64,000 nucleotides of DNA. It comes from Ruegeria denitrificans (GTDB taxonomy: Bacteria > Pseudomonadota > Alphaproteobacteria > Rhodobacterales > Rhodobacteraceae). Under the pieces are notes generated by a model that was not told where the DNA came from, searched no databases, and saw only the letters and a list, made by a program, of their open reading frames with translations. Positions 43,431 through 53,749 of this stretch are shown piece after piece. A program made the translations under genes and the position numbers. How positions within the stretch are numbered: position 1 is the first letter of the stretch; every line of letters begins with the position of its first letter. The stretch lies in contig NZ_CYUD01000002.1 of assembly GCF_001458295.1 (NCBI RefSeq), positions 248,001 through 312,000 on the forward strand, written 5' to 3'.

Positions 43431-44189
43431 CTAGCCCCAAAGGGGTAGGCCAAACAAGGCCGCAACCGCAATCGCCAGATAAGCCGTGGCGCGATAGAGT
43501 TTTTCAAAACCGGGCCGAAACAACCAACCGCCCAACCAATTGCCCAGCAAATTCGGCACAGCCAATACAAGGCCCAGTGCCGCTGCCGCCCATGTGATCC
43601 GCTCCATCCCGGTCAGAAACCCAAGGAGGAGGAAATCGAACCCAAACAGAAACAACAAAATCGTGGCGCGGATCACTTCAACGGGCACGGGGCGCGACAT
43701 ATAGAACAGAATCACCGCCGGACCAGGCAAGCCCGCCACTCCGCCCAGAAACCCGGCTGCTGCGCCGATGCCCGCGACCATCCCCCGACCGACATGGCCG
43801 TGATATCGCAATCCAAGGATCAGCACCGCCAGCATGAAAAGCGCCAACAGACTGACAGCATAACGGAAAACCTCGGGCTCGACCTTGGTCAGCAGCCACA
43901 ACCCAACAGGAAGAAGCAGCGCACAGCCCACCAACAGCCGCACCAGATCCTTGCGATGCACGACGTGCCATGCGCGGCGCAGGTTGGGCAACGGACCGAA
44001 GATATCCATGATGGTCAACCCGATCAGCGCTCCGAACGGGCCGAGATATGGGGTGGAAAGCGGCAGGAATATCAGCGCGGTGCCGAAACCGGAAAACCCG
44101 CGAACAATGCCGCCTAGGAAAGCCGCAAAAAAGATAACGGCCAGCCCCGTTGGGGACTGGCCGAATATATCAGGCGTCGATGTTGGCAA
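43431..44189 (-). CDS. TauE/SafE family membrane transporter
   Basis: A 252-residue protein with about eight helices and the TauE/SafE duplication marks: AAFLGGIVRGFSGFGTALIFLP near the start and MVAGIGAAAGFLGGVAGLPGPAVILFYMS in the middle. Family members export or import sulfite, sulfoacetate and similar anions; the substrate here is unknown. Its start overlaps the secF end by 20 bases, so it is part of the secDF transcript. Confidence 0.88.
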   Translation of the reverse strand: MPTSTPDIFGQSPTGLAVIFFAAFLGGIVRGFSGFGTALIFLPLSTPYLGPFGALIGLTIMDIFGPLPNLRRAWHVVHRKDLVRLLVGCALLLPVGLWLLTKVEPEVFRYAVSLLALFMLAVLILGLRYHGHVGRGMVAGIGAAAGFLGGVAGLPGPAVILFYMSRPVPVEVIRATILLFLFGFDFLLLGFLTGMERITWAAAALGLVLAVPNLLGNWLGGWLFRPGFEKLYRATAYLAIAVAALFGLPLWG

Positions 44190-45138
44190 ACTGATTGCCC
44201 GCCGTATTCGACGGTTTGGACCAGTCGCGCTTGACCCCCAACCACAGCAGAATGGTCGAGGCCACGAAGACCGACGAATAGGTACCCACGATCACGCCCC
44301 AGATCATCGCAAAAACGAAACCGCGGATCACATCCCCGCCCAGCACATAAAGCGAGATCAGCGCCAGCAACGTGGTCACCGAGGTCATTACTGTCCGGCT
44401 GAGCGTTTCGTTGATCGAGATGTTCAGAACCTCTTTCAGGTCTTTCTTCTTGTATTTCCGCAGGTTCTCGCGCACGCGGTCAAACACGACCACGGTATCG
44501 TTCAGCGAATAGCCCACGATGGTCAAAAGCGCCGCGATAATGGCCAGATCGAACCGAATCTGTAGCTCGGAGAAGATACCGATGGTCAGGATCACGTCAT
44601 GCACCAGCGCCGCCACAGCCCCCAGCGCGAATTGCCATTCGAACCGCAGCCAGATATAGACCAACACCGCCCCGATCGCCAAAACCACCGCGATCACGGC
44701 GGTCTGGATCAATTCGCCTGACACTTTGGGACCTACGGATTCGACGGACACAAACTCGATATCCGGTGCAGCGACTTTCAACGCCTCTTCAACGGCGATT
44801 ACCGTGGCGGCCGAGACGGCCTCGGCATCGGCCTGCGCCTGAATGCGGATCATGGCGACGTTTTCATCATCGCCAAAAGTGGGGTCGAAGATTTCGGTGA
44901 TGGTCACATCGCCCAGTTCCAGCGGTGTAAGCGCGTCACGATAGGCACCGACGTCGATTTCCTGCGCAGATTGGGTCCGGATCGTGGTCCCACCGCGGAA
45001 ATCGATACCAAAGTTCAGACCCTGCAGCATGAAGGACGTGAAAGCCACGACCATCATCAGGGCCGAGATACCCAGCCAGACCTTCCAGCTGCTGAAGAAA
45101 TCGAACGAGGTGTTTTGGGGTACGAGTTTTAGTCTCAT
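44170..45138 (-). CDS. secF: Protein translocase subunit SecF
   Basis: A 322-residue six-helix RND-like partner of SecD. Its first periplasmic domain begins after LNFGIDFRGGTTI; the membrane domain has IAALLTIVGYSLNDTVVVFDRVREN and the family motif TLSRTVMTSVTTLLALISLY. It uses the proton gradient to help protein export. It follows secD after 1 base. Confidence 0.97.
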   Translation of the reverse strand: MRLKLVPQNTSFDFFSSWKVWLGISALMMVVAFTSFMLQGLNFGIDFRGGTTIRTQSAQEIDVGAYRDALTPLELGDVTITEIFDPTFGDDENVAMIRIQAQADAEAVSAATVIAVEEALKVAAPDIEFVSVESVGPKVSGELIQTAVIAVVLAIGAVLVYIWLRFEWQFALGAVAALVHDVILTIGIFSELQIRFDLAIIAALLTIVGYSLNDTVVVFDRVRENLRKYKKKDLKEVLNISINETLSRTVMTSVTTLLALISLYVLGGDVIRGFVFAMIWGVIVGTYSSVFVASTILLWLGVKRDWSKPSNTAGNQFANIDA

Positions 45139-45139
45139 G

Positions 45140-46801
45140 TCAAACCTCGATCATTTTCGGACGGCGGCGTTCAAACCACATCACGATCATCAGGCGCGTC
45201 ACGAAGATCGCGGTGAAGACCGAGGTCAGAATACCCAGACCCAGTGTAATCGCGAACCCACGCACCGGCCCGCTGCCCATGGCAAACAGGATCACGGCGG
45301 TGATGAAGGTGGTGACGTTGGCATCCAGAATGGCCGACAGCGCCTTTTCATAACCCAGCTCAATGGCACGCGCCGGGCCTCTGGCAGATTTCAGTTCTTC
45401 GCGAATACGTTCAAAGATCAGCACGTTGGCGTCCACGGCCATACCAACCGTCAGAACGATCCCCGCAATACCCGGCAGGGTCAGCGTGGCTCCGATCAGC
45501 GACAGCAAGCCGAACAACAGTCCCACGTTGATGATCAGCGCAATGTTGGCGAATATCCCGAACAGACCATAGCTGAGCGCCATGAAGGTCAGCACCGCGA
45601 CAAAGGCCACGATGGTGGCCACTTTACCGGCGTCGATGCTGTCCTGCCCCAGCTCGGGGCCGATGGTACGTTCTTCGAGGAACTCCATCCCGGCAGGCAG
45701 TGCGCCGGCACGCAGCAGGACGGCCAGATTTGTGCTTTCCTCGACGGTGAAGTTACCGGTGATGATACCCGATCCACCCGGAATGTGGCTTTGGATCACC
45801 GGGGCCGAGATCACCTCGTCATCCAGCACAATCGCAAAGGGCGCGCCGATGTTTTCCAGCGTGTAGTCGCCGAATTTACGCGCGCCAGATGTGTTGAACC
45901 GGAAGCTGACCGCCGGGCGGCCGTTCTGATCAAACGAGGGCTGCGCGTCCACTAGTTCTTCACCGGTCACAACGGGCGCGGACTCGATGATGTAGTAAAC
46001 GCCATTTTCATCAATAGACGGTACGACTTCTTGGCCGATACCGGGTACGGCGTCCGGGTCGGTGCCGCGATTGACAACCGAGTTGAAGGTCAGCTGAGCG
46101 GTAGTGCCAATGATCTCTTTCAGCTCACCTGCACTGCCAATACCGGGCACCTGGATCAGGATACGGTCCGCGCCCTGCCGCTGAATAGTGGGTTCCCGCG
46201 TTCCGACCTCGTCGATCCGACGGCGAATGATTTCCAGTGCCTGACGCACAGTGCGGTCATCCGAGGCCAGTTTCTCAGCCTCAGACAGTTGCACGACAAT
46301 CGTGTTACCGTCTGCACGAGCTTCGATATCGGTGGCCCCTACGCCGGTCAGCGTTTGCACCTGACGGGCCAGACCACGCACAACCTCAAGCGCGCGGGAC
46401 ATTCCTTCCGGCTGGCTTATGAGGACGCGAATCTCATCCGGGGCTGATTCCTGTTTGCGGATCGTACCCACAGTCGCGCGCTCATCGCGCAGCGCGTCAC
46501 GGATTTCTGGCCACATCGCCTCCATTCGGGATTCGTAGACATCTTCGACCTTTACTTCGGCCAGCAGATGCGCACCGCCCCTCAGATCAAGGCCCAGATT
46601 GACCAGCGACGACGGCAGCCAGTTGGGCCATTGCGCCGCCTGAGCCTGCATTTCGGGGGTATCGATGCCAAGCTCAATCGAGGCCTTGGCATCGTTGGAT
46701 TGCTCAACACGCGTATAGAACGCATTCGGCAGGGCCATCAGCAGACCGATCACGCAGACCGACCAGATCAGAACCCGCTTCCAGGTATCAATTTGCAGCA
46801 T
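45140..46801 (-). CDS. secD: Protein translocase subunit SecD
   Basis: A 553-residue inner-membrane protein with a large periplasmic domain between helix 1 and helix 2. Marks include LGLDLRGGAHLLAEV, RQALEIIRRRIDEVGTREPTIQRQG and, in the membrane part, LPGIAGIVLTVGMAVDANVLIFERIREEL with the conserved aspartate. It lies between yajC and secF. Confidence 0.97.
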   Translation of the reverse strand: MLQIDTWKRVLIWSVCVIGLLMALPNAFYTRVEQSNDAKASIELGIDTPEMQAQAAQWPNWLPSSLVNLGLDLRGGAHLLAEVKVEDVYESRMEAMWPEIRDALRDERATVGTIRKQESAPDEIRVLISQPEGMSRALEVVRGLARQVQTLTGVGATDIEARADGNTIVVQLSEAEKLASDDRTVRQALEIIRRRIDEVGTREPTIQRQGADRILIQVPGIGSAGELKEIIGTTAQLTFNSVVNRGTDPDAVPGIGQEVVPSIDENGVYYIIESAPVVTGEELVDAQPSFDQNGRPAVSFRFNTSGARKFGDYTLENIGAPFAIVLDDEVISAPVIQSHIPGGSGIITGNFTVEESTNLAVLLRAGALPAGMEFLEERTIGPELGQDSIDAGKVATIVAFVAVLTFMALSYGLFGIFANIALIINVGLLFGLLSLIGATLTLPGIAGIVLTVGMAVDANVLIFERIREELKSARGPARAIELGYEKALSAILDANVTTFITAVILFAMGSGPVRGFAITLGLGILTSVFTAIFVTRLMIVMWFERRRPKMIEV

Positions 46802-46834
46802 TACCCTGCCTTTTCAAGGAATTATCGCGCGAAG

Positions 46835-47122
46835 TTACTTCGCCGGCTCGGTCTTGTTCAAAACCTGCGCGATGGTCGATTTGACCACGCGAACCTTGAC
46901 GTTTTCGGCCAGCTCAACCTCGACCTCATTCTCGCCTTCCTTGACCTTCGACACCTTGCCGATCAGACCACCCTGGGTAACGACCTGATCGCCCCGGCGC
47001 ACGGCTTCGACCATGGCCTGATGTTGCTTCATTTTCTTCTGCTGCGGCCGGATCAGCAGGAAATACATAATCGCGAAGATCAGGATCAGCGGGAGAAACT
47101 GGGCGAATGCGCCACCTTCCAT
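46835..47122 (-). CDS. yajC: Preprotein translocase subunit YajC
   Basis: A 95-residue single-span protein: a short N-terminus, the helix FLPLILIFAIMYFLLIRPQQKKMKQH and a small beta domain (VRRGDQVVTQGGLIGKV). It heads the yajC-secD-secF series, 33 bases upstream of secD. An inverted repeat (47193-47210) lies upstream in the divergent gap to the MscS gene. Confidence 0.96.
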   Translation of the reverse strand: MEGGAFAQFLPLILIFAIMYFLLIRPQQKKMKQHQAMVEAVRRGDQVVTQGGLIGKVSKVKEGENEVEVELAENVKVRVVKSTIAQVLNKTEPAK

Positions 47123-47192
47123 GGGATATTCCTTTTGCTTTGTATTGCGGCACCGTTCCGCAAATTTGGCGGGAACCTATGCCCTGAGATGC

Positions 47193-47210
47193 GCCTTTGC
47201 AAGCAAAGGC
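47193..47210. repeat. Inverted repeat in the yajC-MscS divergent gap
   Basis: GCCTTTGC (47193-47200) and GCAAAGGC (47203-47210) are perfect 8-bp complements around AA, 71 bases upstream of yajC and 114 upstream of the MscS gene. It has no T run and may be an operator for either gene. Confidence 0.4.
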
Positions 47211-47323
47211 GGCCCTGTGACCCACCTGAACCTGATCCCAACGCAAGAAGTCGCACCAAAGCGTTGCAGATATGTCCTAGGCAGAGGCTTCAACTCAGCT
47301 ATATTCAGGCATAAGGAGGAACA

Positions 47324-48988
47324 ATGACTGCTCGCTGCAAACCATTCCAATCGTTGACGCTTTTACTGTCATTGCTGGCAGTGATTATGTGTTTGGCGAC
47401 ACCGCTTTGGGCACAGGAAACACCCTCTGAGGCAACCGAACCTGAGGTTGAGGAAACAGACAGTTTCAAAGCCCCAGTCATCGTGGATGGCGATATGCTG
47501 TTCTTCCTGCGCGGCTCCAGCGCGCTGCCGGCACCGGAACGCGCCGAAAGTGTTCAGAACAAGATCATCGAGGTCGCCGAAGCCTCGGAAGAGCCCACGG
47601 TCAACATTTCGTTCGAAGACACCGAACTTGGCATCCGAATTCGCGCTGACGGTGTGATCGTATCCATCGTGACGGTGGCAGATGCTGAGTTGGACCAGAT
47701 GGAGTTAGATGTTCTCAGCTTCCTTCACGGTCAGGCTATCGAAGAAGCCATCCTTGCCTATCGCGCGAATCGTACCGAGCAGGCTCGCGTATCCGGCGCG
47801 ATTGAGGCCGCCGCGTGGACGTTTGGGTTTGTTGTCTTCATCGTCGCGATCCTTTGGCTGCACCGCCGGATCAGGCGGCGCACCCTTAAATTCGTCAAAC
47901 GCCATTTGCGAGATGTGGAAACGGCCACGGCCAAAAGCGTTCAGGCCGAGGCGATTGCCGCCCTCGTCCGATACGGTCTGAATTTCGTATTACTGATCAT
48001 CTTCTTTCTGGGCTTCTACTACTATCTTTCCTTTGTACTACTGGCCTTTGCTGAAACGCGATACTTCGCGCAACTGCTGCTGACTTATCTGACTGAGCCG
48101 GTTCTGCTGATTTTCAAGGGCGTCATCAGCTATATTCCCAACTTGATCATGCTGGCCCTGATCACCTGGGTCGCAATGTACATCATCAAAGGCATGCGCG
48201 TGTTTTTTGACGCCGTTGAGGCGGGCTCGTTCGATATGGGCGATTTCGAGAAGCACTGGGTCAACCCGACATTCAACATCGCCCGTGTCGTCGTTGTTCT
48301 GATCGCATTGGTTTTTGCTGTTCCCTATATTCCAGGGTCGGATTCCGCAGCCTTTCAGGGCCTCACACTTTTGGTCGGGGCCATGCTGTCGTTGGGGGCG
48401 AATTCCGTCGTGTCCAACATGCTGGCGGGCCTGTTTGTAATCTATCGCCGCTCAACCTCGATCGGGGACCGCATCCAGATCGGGGATCACATCGGTGATG
48501 TGGTGCAGATCAAGCTGATGGAGACACATCTGAAGTCCATAAAAAACGAGCTGATCTCGATCCCGAATGCGCAGCTTATGAACTCGGATGTGGTGAATTT
48601 CTCGAAGAAAACTGATGGCAGCGGGTTGTTGCTGCACACCACGGTTGGCATCGGCTATGAAGAGCCGCCCGAAAAAGTCGAAGCGATGCTGATCGAGGCC
48701 GCCAGACGCACCAAGGGAATCAAGGCCAAGCCCGAACCGTTCGTATTGTGGACCGCTCTGGCCGATTACGCGATCAATTATCAGATTAACGGATATACCA
48801 CGCGTGGCAGCATCATTCCGAAGATCAGATCGGATCTGCACCGCAATATTGTGGCCGTGTTCAACGAAAACAACGTGCAGATCATGACCCCATCTTACAT
48901 GGCCGATCCGCCCGAGCCGAAGATCCCGGCAGAAGAATGGGATGGCCATTTGGCACACGAAACACACGAGGACGCCAATAAGCCGTAA
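47324..48988 (+). CDS. MscS-family mechanosensitive channel
   Basis: A 554-residue member of the larger MscS group. It has a signal peptide (to about residue 30, ending ATPLWAQ), a periplasmic domain (about 31-160), several membrane helices (about 165-185, 215-245, 265-290, 315-340) and the MscS core: LTLLVGAMLSLGANSVVSNMLAG and RSTSIGDRIQIGDHIGDVVQI, then the soluble vestibule domain. It protects against osmotic downshock. AAGGAGGAAC directly precedes ATG 47324. It is divergent from yajC and followed by serS. Confidence 0.93.
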   Translation: MTARCKPFQSLTLLLSLLAVIMCLATPLWAQETPSEATEPEVEETDSFKAPVIVDGDMLFFLRGSSALPAPERAESVQNKIIEVAEASEEPTVNISFEDTELGIRIRADGVIVSIVTVADAELDQMELDVLSFLHGQAIEEAILAYRANRTEQARVSGAIEAAAWTFGFVVFIVAILWLHRRIRRRTLKFVKRHLRDVETATAKSVQAEAIAALVRYGLNFVLLIIFFLGFYYYLSFVLLAFAETRYFAQLLLTYLTEPVLLIFKGVISYIPNLIMLALITWVAMYIIKGMRVFFDAVEAGSFDMGDFEKHWVNPTFNIARVVVVLIALVFAVPYIPGSDSAAFQGLTLLVGAMLSLGANSVVSNMLAGLFVIYRRSTSIGDRIQIGDHIGDVVQIKLMETHLKSIKNELISIPNAQLMNSDVVNFSKKTDGSGLLLHTTVGIGYEEPPEKVEAMLIEAARRTKGIKAKPEPFVLWTALADYAINYQINGYTTRGSIIPKIRSDLHRNIVAVFNENNVQIMTPSYMADPPEPKIPAEEWDGHLAHETHEDANKP

Positions 48989-49059
48989 CCGGTGCTACAC
49001 CCTGCCTTTCAGATGGTGCATAAGCGATCCTAGTGATTCACGCATTAAGGATCTGAACC

Positions 49060-50352
49060 ATGCACGACATCCGCGCCATTCGCGAAAACCCTGACGCCTT
49101 CGACGCCGCCCTGGCGCGCCGTGGGGATGCGCCGGTGTCGTCAGATTTGTTGAGGCTGGACGAAAGCCGGCGGGCCAAGATTCTGGCGGCTGAAACGGCG
49201 CAAGCAGAACAGAACAAGGCCAGCAAAGAGGTCGGCGCCGCCAAAGGGCGCGGCGATGAGGACGAGTTCCAACGCTTGCGCGCATTGGTGGCCGAGAAAA
49301 AGGCCGAAATCGCCCGCATGCAGACCGAGGCCAAAGACCTTGACGCTCTGTTGACCGACCAGTTGATCCGCATCGCCAACCTGCCCGCCGAAGACGTGCC
49401 CCGAGGTGCGGACGAGAACGACAACGTGGAGATAAACCGTTGGGGCACCCCACCTGAGTTAGATTTTGCACCGAAAGAGCATTTTGAAATCGAAGCCGTC
49501 CAGCACGGCATGGATTTTGAGACAGCTGCCAAGCTCTCTGGCTCGCGTTTTGTGCTGCTGTCCGGCGGTGTTGCCCGTATTCACCGCGCGCTCGCGCAAT
49601 TCATGCTGGACACGCATATCAACGAGAACGAGCTGACCGAGGTCAACGGCCCGGTTCTGGTTCTGTCCGAGATGATGCAAGGCACCGGACAACTGCCGAA
49701 ATTCGGCGAGGACAGCTATCAGACCCGCGAAGGGTGGTGGCTGATCCCAACGTCCGAGGTCTCTCTGACCAATATCGCCAACGATACGCTGATCGAGGAA
49801 AGCAATCTGCCACGCCGCTACACCGCGCATTCGCTGTGTTTCCGGTCCGAGGCCGGCTCGGCAGGTAAAGACACGCGCGGGATGCTGCGTCAGCACCAGT
49901 TCGAAAAGGTCGAAATGGTCTCGGTCACCCATCCCGACAAGTCGGATGAGGAACAAATGCGCATGTTGCGTTGCGCCGAAGGGATTCTGGAAGAACTGGG
50001 TATCCCCTATCGGACCGTTATCCTGTGCACCGGCGACATGGGTTTTGGCGCGCGGCGTACCTTTGATATCGAGGCATGGCTGCCCGGTCAGGATACATAT
50101 CGCGAGATCAGCTCGGTCTCGACCTGCGGTGAATTCCAGGCCCGCCGCATGAACGCCCGCTTCCGCCCCGAAGGCGGCGGTAAGCCGGAATATGTCCACA
50201 CGTTGAACGGTTCGGGCCTGGCGGTCGGGCGTTGCCTGATTGCGGTGCTTGAAAACGGTCAGAACGCAGATGGCACTGTGACCCTGCCCGAGGTGCTGTC
50301 CCCGTATCTGGGCGGCAAGCTGACGCTGCAACTGGACGGCAAGCTGGCATAA
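49060..50352 (+). CDS. serS: Seryl-tRNA synthetase
   Basis: A 430-residue class II synthetase that charges tRNA-Ser (and tRNA-Sec where present). An N-terminal antiparallel coiled coil (about 30-100) binds tRNA; motif 2 is [20 protein letters not shown] and motif 3 [16 protein letters not shown], both intact. It ends in a terminator that overlaps the end of the convergent HhH gene. Confidence 0.97.
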   Translation: MHDIRAIRENPDAFDAALARRGDAPVSSDLLRLDESRRAKILAAETAQAEQNKASKEVGAAKGRGDEDEFQRLRALVAEKKAEIARMQTEAKDLDALLTDQLIRIANLPAEDVPRGADENDNVEINRWGTPPELDFAPKEHFEIEAVQHGMDFETAAKLSGSRFVLLSGGVARIHRALAQFMLDTHINENELTEVNGPVLVLSEMMQGTGQLPKFGEDSYQTREGWWLIPTSEVSLTNIANDTLIEESNLPRRYTAHSLCFRSEAGSAGKDTRGMLRQHQFEKVEMVSVTHPDKSDEEQMRMLRCAEGILEELGIPYRTVILCTGDMGFGARRTFDIEAWLPGQDTYREISSVSTCGEFQARRMNARFRPEGGGKPEYVHTLNGSGLAVGRCLIAVLENGQNADGTVTLPEVLSPYLGGKLTLQLDGKLA

Positions 50353-50396
50353 AACACCGCCCCCCGCACGGGCGCGTTGCCGGTCAGAAAGAACGC

Positions 50397-50428
50397 AAGG
50401 CGAAGGAGGATTACTTCTTCGCCTTTTT
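50397..50428 (+). terminator. Terminator of serS, overlapping a convergent gene
   Basis: AAGGCGAAG (50397-50405) and CTTCGCCTT (50417-50425) form a 9-bp stem with a T run at 50424-50428. Its second arm is the last codons of the HhH/H1-like gene, which ends at 50411, so the Lys codons of one gene form the terminator of the other. Confidence 0.75.
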
Positions 50429-50992
50429 CTTATCCTTTTTCTTGTCTTTCTTCTTTTTGTCCTTCTTGGGCTTGTCTTTTTTCTTGCCGTCCTTCTTGGA
50501 TTTTTTGTCTTTCTTGGACTTGGACTTCACCTTGTCCTTGGCCTTCGATATCGCTGCTTCCATCTCTTGCAGCTTTTTGGCGGCTTTCTCGGCCTTGGCC
50601 TTGGCTTTGGCCTTTTTGCGGGCCTTAGCCTCTGCTGCCGCTTTTTCCTCGGCAGCTTTGCGCGCTGCCTCTTCGGCGCGCTTTTCGGCTGCGGCGGCCG
50701 CGACAGTTTTCCGGGCCGCAGGCTTGCGAGCTGCGGTTTTGCGTACAGGTGCGCGGCGGCTGGCTGTTTTCGTTGCAGGTTTCGCGGATGTAACTTTGGC
50801 CGCCGACTTGACCGCTATGGCCTCTTTCGCGGCAGCGATCAGCCGCGAAGCGTTTGACGTACCAATTCGGGGGATTTTGACGAGGTCGGCAGGGTCAGCC
50901 TTGGCAAGGGCTGCGGCGGTCTTGTACCCATTGGCCATCAGCGCCTGCCCAAGCGCCTTTCCCACACCCTTTAAATCGGTCACTGCGATCAT
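50411..50992 (-). CDS. Helix-hairpin-helix protein with histone H1-like Lys/Ala tail
   Basis: A 193-residue protein. Residues 1-60 form two helix-hairpin-helix units (VTDLKGVGKALGQALMANG and LVKIPRIGTSNASRLIAAA), a DNA-binding fold. The rest is low-complexity: an Ala/Lys/Arg stretch (61-140) with AARKPAARKT-type repeats of histone H1, a short helix (LQEMEAAISKAKDK), and a C-terminal run of about 40 residues that is mostly Lys with Asp/Ser. It should bind DNA without sequence specificity, in nucleoid packing or repair. The start is ATG 50992, with AAGGAAGG upstream. Confidence 0.8.
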   Translation of the reverse strand: MIAVTDLKGVGKALGQALMANGYKTAAALAKADPADLVKIPRIGTSNASRLIAAAKEAIAVKSAAKVTSAKPATKTASRRAPVRKTAARKPAARKTVAAAAAEKRAEEAARKAAEEKAAAEAKARKKAKAKAKAEKAAKKLQEMEAAISKAKDKVKSKSKKDKKSKKDGKKKDKPKKDKKKKDKKKDKKKAKK

Positions 50993-51085
50993 TGCTAAAC
51001 CTTCCTTTCTCTCCCTGATTTTTCTGCATCTATACTGAAAAGGCATGCCGGCAAAGCGACAAGCCTTTTCGGCCATGCCATTACG

Positions 51086-52072
51086 TCAGCTGCTATGAGC
51101 CAGAGTGCCGGTTCTGTCCTTTTTGGGAAATGGCACGAGGCGCTTGGCCTCCTCGTCCCAGAGCTTCAATTTAAGTGCTGCCACAGCTTCGGGGAACTTG
51201 ATCCGTCGCGGCGTGACTTCGGGCGGCAGATTATAGTGGCACGCCCGCAGCCGGTAGGACGGGATGCGTGCGTTGAAATGGTGGATGTCGTGCAAAGTGA
51301 TACACGCTACCGCATTGTCAAACCACCAACCGAAATCCAGAGCAGAAGACCCCTGCAAAGCCGCAAGTTGCGGATCAAGATCCGGGCGGCGGTCCCAATA
51401 GGTATCTTCGAAGTTATGCTGCAAATAGACAAGGAACACGCCCAGCATGCCCCCAAGCAGCGAAAAAACCAGCCACACCAGAATTCCGGTCATACCCGCG
51501 ATCAGGTATAGCAACCCAAGGAAAACCACGATCGACAGATTGTGCAGCAGAACACCCGTTACACCGAACCGCACGGTGTTCTTTGGCCAGCGATAGCGGA
51601 TGAAATAGGTAAATAGCGCACCAACCGGAACCAGGATGAAAGGGTTGCGGTAAAGGCGGTAGAACAAACGGGTTTTCCAGTTTGCTGCGTTCCATTCCCG
51701 CAGGGTCATGGTGTGGATTTCACCGGTTTCACGGTGCTCAAGATTGCCGATCCCCGCATGGTGCAGGTTGTGGTTCTGTTTCATCACCTCGAACGGAGCA
51801 AATGTGAAGGGTGACAATCCATGCCCGGCCCATTCGTTCTGTTCGCGCGTTTCAAAAAGGGAATGGTGGCCACAGTCGTGCTGCAAAACATAAAGGCGCA
51901 CAGCTGAAAAGGCGAAGACAACCCCGGCAGGGATCATGATATACCAGCGGTCGACATAAGTGATCGCCAGCGCCAGAGACGTGAAATACACAGCAAAGGT
52001 GCCAAAGTAGCTCAGCGCCGCCAGCCTATTGTCCTGCACCGCGTATTGGCGTGTATACTCCCGCAAATTCAT
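51086..52072 (-). CDS. Membrane fatty acid desaturase
   Basis: A 328-residue di-iron desaturase with about four helices. The three histidine boxes are HDCGHH (65-70), HNLHH (101-105) and HDIHH (261-265), with an added QHNFEDTYW (218-226) found in the acyl-lipid desaturase group. It inserts a double bond into membrane acyl chains, or acts on a related lipid. It stands alone between the HhH gene and der. Confidence 0.92.
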   Translation of the reverse strand: MNLREYTRQYAVQDNRLAALSYFGTFAVYFTSLALAITYVDRWYIMIPAGVVFAFSAVRLYVLQHDCGHHSLFETREQNEWAGHGLSPFTFAPFEVMKQNHNLHHAGIGNLEHRETGEIHTMTLREWNAANWKTRLFYRLYRNPFILVPVGALFTYFIRYRWPKNTVRFGVTGVLLHNLSIVVFLGLLYLIAGMTGILVWLVFSLLGGMLGVFLVYLQHNFEDTYWDRRPDLDPQLAALQGSSALDFGWWFDNAVACITLHDIHHFNARIPSYRLRACHYNLPPEVTPRRIKFPEAVAALKLKLWDEEAKRLVPFPKKDRTGTLAHSS

Positions 52073-52237
52073 TCAGCCTGTCCCCACGATTGGCCCTGTA
52101 AATATCACCACGAAACTATTTGCGTTTTGCTTGCATTCAAGCAGCCCGCACAAAAAACAAATGCACACCGGCGAATGCTAGCCTGCGGCAGCGGGGCTGT
52201 CACGCCCCACAGATGAAAATGCTGCAAATTGGCGCGG

Positions 52238-53701
52238 TTATGCGCGGCCTTTGAGATGTTTCGCCAGAGCGCCCGCGTTTTTCTTGCGCCGCCCCTTATA
52301 GGGGTTCTTGTCGCCCTGCCCGCGCAAAGTCAGGCGGATTGGCGATCCGGGCATGTCGAAATCTTCGCGCAGACCGTTGACCAGATACCGCTTATAGCTT
52401 TCTGGCATCTTATCGGGGTGCGAGCACATCACCACGAATCCCGGCGGACGCGTTTTGGCCTGTGTCATATAGCGCAGCTTGATCCGGCGACCCTGCGGCG
52501 CTGGCGGCGGGTGCTGTTCCAGCATGGCAGTTAGCCAGCGGTTCAGTGCCGCTGTGGGCACGCGGCGGTTCCAGACATCATGGGCACGCAGGATAGCCGC
52601 GCGCAGACGTTCCAGCCCACGACCCGTCTTGGCCGATACGGTGATCAGCGGTGCTCCTCGAAGTTGCGGCAGCAGACGTTCAAAAGATTCTTTCAGATCG
52701 CGCAGCTTTTCCTGCTTGTCCTCTTCGATGTCCCATTTGTTCACGGCGACTACGACGGCACGACCTTCACGCTCGGCCAGATCGGCGATGCGAAGGTCCT
52801 GCTGTTCGAATGGAATGGCCGCGTCCAAAAGAACCACCACAACCTCGGCAAATTTCACGGCGCGCAGGCCATCGGATACCGAAAGCTTTTCCAGCTTTTC
52901 CTGCACTTTGGCCTTTTTGCGCATCCCGGCAGTGTCGAATATCCGCATCGGCGTACTTTCACCGTCGGGGTCCGCCCAATCGACCCGTAGGCTGATCGCA
53001 TCACGAGTGATGCCGGCCTCGGGGCCTGTCAGCAATCGATCATCGCCGATGATCTTGTTGATCAGCGTAGACTTACCGGCATTCGGCCGCCCTACAACCG
53101 CAACCTGCAGCGGTTTGGCATCGGTGATCAGAGGTGTTTCACCCTCACCGTCTTCGTCAAGTTCAATATCGGTCTGCGGGGCATCGTCCACAGCCTGTTC
53201 ATCGGCTGCATCAGCCAGCGGCATCAACTGAGCATAAAGGTCTGTCATCCCCTCTCCATGCTCACCCGAAAGGCGCACAGGCTCACCCAGCCCCAGATTA
53301 TAGGCCTCAAGGACACCGGCATCCGCTGCATTGCCTTCGGCCTTGTTGGCGGCGAGGATCACATGTTTTGAGCGTTTGCGCAGGATCTCGGCGAACATCT
53401 CATCCGTTGGGGTCAACCCTACGCGCGCGTCGATCATGAACAGGCAGACATCGGCCATATCCACCGCACGCTCGGTCAGGCGACGCATCCGGCCCTGCAG
53501 GCTGTCGTCAGTTGCGTCTTCAAGCCCCGCCGTGTCGATTACGGTAAACCGCAGATCGCCCAGACGCCCTTCGCCTTCGCGCAGGTCACGCGTCACGCCG
53601 GGCTGGTCGTCGACCAGAGCCAGACGTTTGCCCACAAGGCGGTTGAACAGGGTGGATTTGCCCACATTCGGGCGCCCCACGATGGCGAGGGTCAGCGACA
53701 T
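52238..53701 (-). CDS. der: Ribosome-assembly GTPase Der (EngA)
   Basis: A 487-residue double GTPase needed for 50S assembly. Both G domains are complete: GRPNVGKST near residue 9 and GRPNAGKST near 205, each with its DTAG and NKxD-type motifs; a C-terminal KH-like domain ends it. The acidic linker between G domains ([15 protein letters not shown]) is a little long. ATG 53701 is preferred to the TTG three codons upstream. It is downstream of bamB. Confidence 0.97.
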   Translation of the reverse strand: MSLTLAIVGRPNVGKSTLFNRLVGKRLALVDDQPGVTRDLREGEGRLGDLRFTVIDTAGLEDATDDSLQGRMRRLTERAVDMADVCLFMIDARVGLTPTDEMFAEILRKRSKHVILAANKAEGNAADAGVLEAYNLGLGEPVRLSGEHGEGMTDLYAQLMPLADAADEQAVDDAPQTDIELDEDGEGETPLITDAKPLQVAVVGRPNAGKSTLINKIIGDDRLLTGPEAGITRDAISLRVDWADPDGESTPMRIFDTAGMRKKAKVQEKLEKLSVSDGLRAVKFAEVVVVLLDAAIPFEQQDLRIADLAEREGRAVVVAVNKWDIEEDKQEKLRDLKESFERLLPQLRGAPLITVSAKTGRGLERLRAAILRAHDVWNRRVPTAALNRWLTAMLEQHPPPAPQGRRIKLRYMTQAKTRPPGFVVMCSHPDKMPESYKRYLVNGLREDFDMPGSPIRLTLRGQGDKNPYKGRRKKNAGALAKHLKGRA

Positions 53702-53749
53702 GATACTCAACTTTCAAGACTCAGACGCGCCCTTTAGCGCATCTTGCCG

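Noticed and set aside
52193..52208. GGGGC/GCCCC hairpin before the desaturase considered as the der terminator
   Set aside because: Short stem without T run on the minus strand; probably chance in GC-rich DNA.
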